Below, piece by piece: positions 61,655-64,000 of a stretch of 64,000 nt of DNA (position 1 is its first letter; every line of letters starts with the position of its first letter). The stretch is taken from the NCBI RefSeq assembly GCF_040361195.1, contig NZ_APNE01000020.1. One strand, written 5' to 3'. Made by a program: the position numbers and the translations under genes. A model generated the notes under the pieces. That model ran no database searches, was not told the DNA's origin, and worked only from the letters and a program-made list of their open reading frames with translations. The stretch comes from Salinisphaera hydrothermalis. GTDB lineage: Bacteria; Pseudomonadota; Gammaproteobacteria; Nevskiales; Salinisphaeraceae.

Positions 61655-63010
61655 ATGAGCGACACGACCGACGACAGTTTTTCCGTCGATAACGACGACG
61701 TACAGCGCGCGGTCATGGCGGCCGCCATGGGCAACGCCCTGGAGTGGTTCGACTTCAGCGTGTATTCCTACATGGCGGCCACTATTGGCAGCGTATTCTT
61801 TCCGTCACACAGCCAGTCGGCCTCGTTGCTGGCGGCCTTCGCCGGCTTTGCCGTGGCCTTCATGGTGCGGCCGCTTGGCGGCCTGTTCTTTGGCCCCTTG
61901 GGCGACAAGGTCGGACGCTCGGCGGTGCTGGCCACCACCATCATCCTGATGTCGATCGGCACGTTCGCGATCGGCGTTCTGCCCAGCTTCGAGAGTATTG
62001 GTATCTGGGCCCCGATACTGCTGGTACTGGCGCGTCTGGTGCAGGGGTTTTCTACCGGCGGCGAGTATGGCGGGGCCGCGACCTTCATCTGTGAGTATTC
62101 GCCCGACAAGAACCGCGGCTTTCTGGCCAGCTTTCTCGAGTTCGGCACGCTGGGCGGCTACATCATCGGCGCGCTACTGGTGCTGTGCACGCAGCTGCTG
62201 ATGGGCGACGCTGCCTTCCATAGCTGGGGCTGGCGTATCCCGTTCCTGTTTGCCGCCCCTCTGGGGCTGTTTGGCCTGTATCTGCGGCTCAAGCTGGAAG
62301 ACAGCCCGGCCTTCGAAGCCGTCAAGGAAGAAGGCAAGGCCAAGGGATCGCTCGGTGAAGTGGTGTCCAATCACCTGCGCCAGCTGATTTTGTGCATGGG
62401 CCTGGTGCTTATCCTCAACGTGGCCTATTACGCAATTCTGACCTACCTGCCGTCGTATCTGACCACCGAGCTGAAAATTGGCTCGATCGAATCGACCCTA
62501 CTCCTCGTGGTGACGATGGTCGGCATGATGTGCGTGATCTATCTGTTCGGCGGTCTGTCCGACAGGGTGGGGCGCAAGCCGGTTCTGGTCGGGGCCTGCA
62601 TTGGCTTTATTCTGCTGTCCTATCCGGCTTTTGCCATGCTGCAGACCACGCAGGTCTGGGGCATCGTGGCCGGTCTGGTGATCCTCGGCCTGCTGACCGT
62701 GTCTCTGGCAGGTAGCATGCCTTCGACGCTACCGGCGATTTTTCCGACCAACGTCCGTTATGGCGGGTTCGCGATCGCCTACAACATCTCGACTGCCTTG
62801 TTCGGCGGCACGGCGCCGTATGTCATCCAGTGGTTGATCGGCGTGACCGGAAATAAGTCGGTACCGGCGTTTTATCTGATGACGGCCGCGGCCGTCGCGC
62901 TGATTCCGATATTGCTGATACCGGAAACCGCTCGCCGGCCGCTGCCGGGCTCGAAGGCTCAATATGCCGGCGGTAGCGGACCGCGCAAGGAGCCGGCGCC
63001 TGCCGCTTGA
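61655..63010 (+). CDS. MHS-family (ProP-like) MFS transporter
   Basis: A 451-residue 12-TM transporter of the metabolite:H+ symporter family: NALEWFDFSVYSYMAATIGS, the GDKVGRS motif A, RLVQGFSTGGEYGGAATFIC and the VRYGGFAIAYNISTALFGGT late motif. ProP/BetP-like members import proline, betaine, ectoine or dicarboxylates. Start may be ATG 61634 or 61655; neither has a clear ribosome site. Substrate not settled. Confidence 0.9.
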   Translation: MSDTTDDSFSVDNDDVQRAVMAAAMGNALEWFDFSVYSYMAATIGSVFFPSHSQSASLLAAFAGFAVAFMVRPLGGLFFGPLGDKVGRSAVLATTIILMSIGTFAIGVLPSFESIGIWAPILLVLARLVQGFSTGGEYGGAATFICEYSPDKNRGFLASFLEFGTLGGYIIGALLVLCTQLLMGDAAFHSWGWRIPFLFAAPLGLFGLYLRLKLEDSPAFEAVKEEGKAKGSLGEVVSNHLRQLILCMGLVLILNVAYYAILTYLPSYLTTELKIGSIESTLLLVVTMVGMMCVIYLFGGLSDRVGRKPVLVGACIGFILLSYPAFAMLQTTQVWGIVAGLVILGLLTVSLAGSMPSTLPAIFPTNVRYGGFAIAYNISTALFGGTAPYVIQWLIGVTGNKSVPAFYLMTAAAVALIPILLIPETARRPLPGSKAQYAGGSGPRKEPAPAA

Positions 63011-63035
63011 TTCTGCGTCGTACGAGGCGTCTGAC

Positions 63036-63074
63036 AAAAACCGCCGCCGGAGCACTCCGGCGGCGGTTTTTTTT
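63036..63074 (+). terminator. Strong Rho-independent terminator
   Basis: A 16-bp perfect stem (63036-63051 with 63056-63071) with GCAC loop and T run 63067-63074; A bases on the other side allow bidirectional use between the transporter and the convergent SDR. Confidence 0.88.
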
Positions 63075-63123
63075 GCCCGTTGTCGCGGGCGGATTAAGGG
63101 TGTGTCGTCATGCGGCTGCGTAT

Positions 63124-63900
63124 CTAGTGTTCGTAAATCATCTTGCGGGTCATGCCGCCATCGGCGACCAGAGTCTGTCCGGTGATGAAGGCGGCGTCGG
63201 CACTGGCCAGGAACGCGACAATGCCGGCGATATCTTCTCCGCGGCCGACGCGGCCGGTCGGATGCTGGGCGTGATCGATCTCGCGCAACGGCTCGGGGGT
63301 GTCGGCGCCGGTCTGCTCGCCGCGCACGTCGATCCAGCCGGGCGCCACGGCATTGACCCGAATGCCCGGCCCAAGGCTGACGGCCAGGGCATGGGTTAAT
63401 GCGTGAATGCCGCCCTTGGACGCCGCATACGCTTCGGTTTGCGGCTCGGATTGGTAGGCGCGACTGGATGCCATGTTCACGATCGTGGCGTTTTGGCTGC
63501 TGGCCCGCAGTAGCGGGAGGGTGTGCTTAACGACCAGGAAAAAGCCGGTGAGATTGACGTCGATCACCCGCTGCCAGTCGGCCAGGGCGAGTGCATCGAT
63601 CGGCCCGTTGAAAGGCCCCGCAATGCCGGCGTTGTTGACCACCAGATCGAGCCGGCCGTGCTGCTGTTTGATGGCTTGGGCCGCGGCGGCGACATCGTCC
63701 TCGCAGGACACATCGGCGACGATCGTATGCACCTGTGTCGTCTGCGTGGCGTCGACGCCGGCGGCCAGATCGTCCAGCGCGCCCTGGTCGTGGTCAAGAC
63801 ACCACACGATATGCCCGTCGGCGAGCAAACGACGTGTAATGGCTCGGCCGATGCCCTGCGCGGCGCCGGTGACGAGACAGATCTTATCGGGAGCTGACAT
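63124..63900 (-). CDS. Short-chain dehydrogenase/reductase
   Basis: A 258-residue SDR: CLVTGAAQGIGRAITRRL, VVNNAGIAG, Ser in VNMASSRAYQ, YAASK in EAYAASKGGIHALTHALAVS and APGWIDVRG with C-terminal GQTLVADGGMTRKM. An Asp after strand 2 (CLDHDQGAL) points to NAD. The family is broad; substrate unknown. Confidence 0.9.
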   Translation of the reverse strand: MSAPDKICLVTGAAQGIGRAITRRLLADGHIVWCLDHDQGALDDLAAGVDATQTTQVHTIVADVSCEDDVAAAAQAIKQQHGRLDLVVNNAGIAGPFNGPIDALALADWQRVIDVNLTGFFLVVKHTLPLLRASSQNATIVNMASSRAYQSEPQTEAYAASKGGIHALTHALAVSLGPGIRVNAVAPGWIDVRGEQTGADTPEPLREIDHAQHPTGRVGRGEDIAGIVAFLASADAAFITGQTLVADGGMTRKMIYEH

Positions 63901-63951
63901 GCGAAAATACGGGGTGAACTCTGGTGTCGGATGATGCGCCGCCAGACAGAC

Positions 63952-63983
63952 AAAAAAAACCCGCCGGTATTGCGGCGGGGTTT
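63952..63983 (-). terminator. Rho-independent terminator, probably for a gene beyond the window
   Basis: Stem CCCGCCG/CGGCGGG with loop near 63967-63972 and a run of T bases on the minus strand (A run 63952-63959). It would end a minus-strand transcript entering from the right edge. Confidence 0.7.
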
Positions 63984-64000
63984 CTCGTTGCCGGCAGGCA

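Noticed and set aside
1..64000. CRISPR array, tRNA, rRNA, prophage or integron
   Set aside because: No regularly spaced repeats, tRNA cloverleaf, rRNA sequence, integrase or phage structural genes were seen.

Overview
The window is GC-rich, densely coded bacterial chromosome. The gene set points to a marine or halophilic gammaproteobacterium: NhaR-like LysR beside DabAB, HemY-type protoporphyrinogen oxidase, SlyD, OsmC, EmrAB, SurE, an ilvGM pair behind a leader-peptide attenuator, a DASH cryptochrome and a bacteriophytochrome. Salinisphaera-like is my best guess, but it rests on overall impression only. I see no rRNA, tRNA, prophage, CRISPR array or transposase gene.

Layout. 1-5.2 kb: dabA and dabB (inorganic carbon uptake) on the minus strand, with a divergent NhaR-like LysR gene. 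5.3-13.9 kb: alpha/beta hydrolase, cytochrome P450, a 36-residue basic protein, a VOC protein, an OprB-like porin broken by an 11-bp tandem duplication, a universal stress protein, hemY, hyi and a GST. 14-18.2 kb: two interspersed elements, a diguanylate cyclase, DUF2267 and a MATE pump. 18.3-20.6 kb: the ilvGM operon with promoter, Val/Leu-rich leader peptide and terminator. 20.7-31.6 kb: two more diguanylate cyclases among small stress, repair and regulatory genes, and a LacI/PhyH divergent pair. 31.9-34.6 kb: heme oxygenase plus a phytochrome-diguanylate cyclase fusion. 34.9-41.7 kb: beta-helix lipoprotein, chemoreceptor, NlpE/META lipoprotein, thiolase and enoyl-CoA hydratase. 41.8-46.9 kb: a same-strand run surE-panE-deacetylase-acetyltransferase-DUF2256-cryptochrome with several ATGA overlaps. 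46.9-52.7 kb: ohrR, a luciferase-like oxidoreductase, yqaE, a glycine-zipper protein, elements, an M23 peptidase and a ZIP-like transporter behind a Zur-box-like palindrome. 52.9-57.9 kb: tripartite EmrAB-NodT pump with divergent TetR. 58-64 kb: SEL1/SH3 protein, two SDRs, slyD, osmC and an MHS-type transporter.

Themes. Light and signalling: red/far-red sensing feeds c-di-GMP synthesis, a DASH cryptochrome is present, and there are four GGDEF proteins but no EAL or HD-GYP protein. Envelope and stress: OhrR, OsmC, Usp, GST, EmrAB and MATE. Zinc: a ZIP-like carrier and an M23 peptidase follow a Zur-like site. Polyamines: a deacetylase and an SSAT-like acetyltransferase overlap by 4 bp.

Non-coding structure. 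Two families of palindromic elements are interspersed at gene 3' ends. Family A (263 bp, two copies, TTA target duplication) looks like a MITE. Family B (about 270-295 bp, three clear copies and one diverged copy) has co-varying ends and strong internal stems. Several copies provide or overlap the stop codon of the neighbouring gene.
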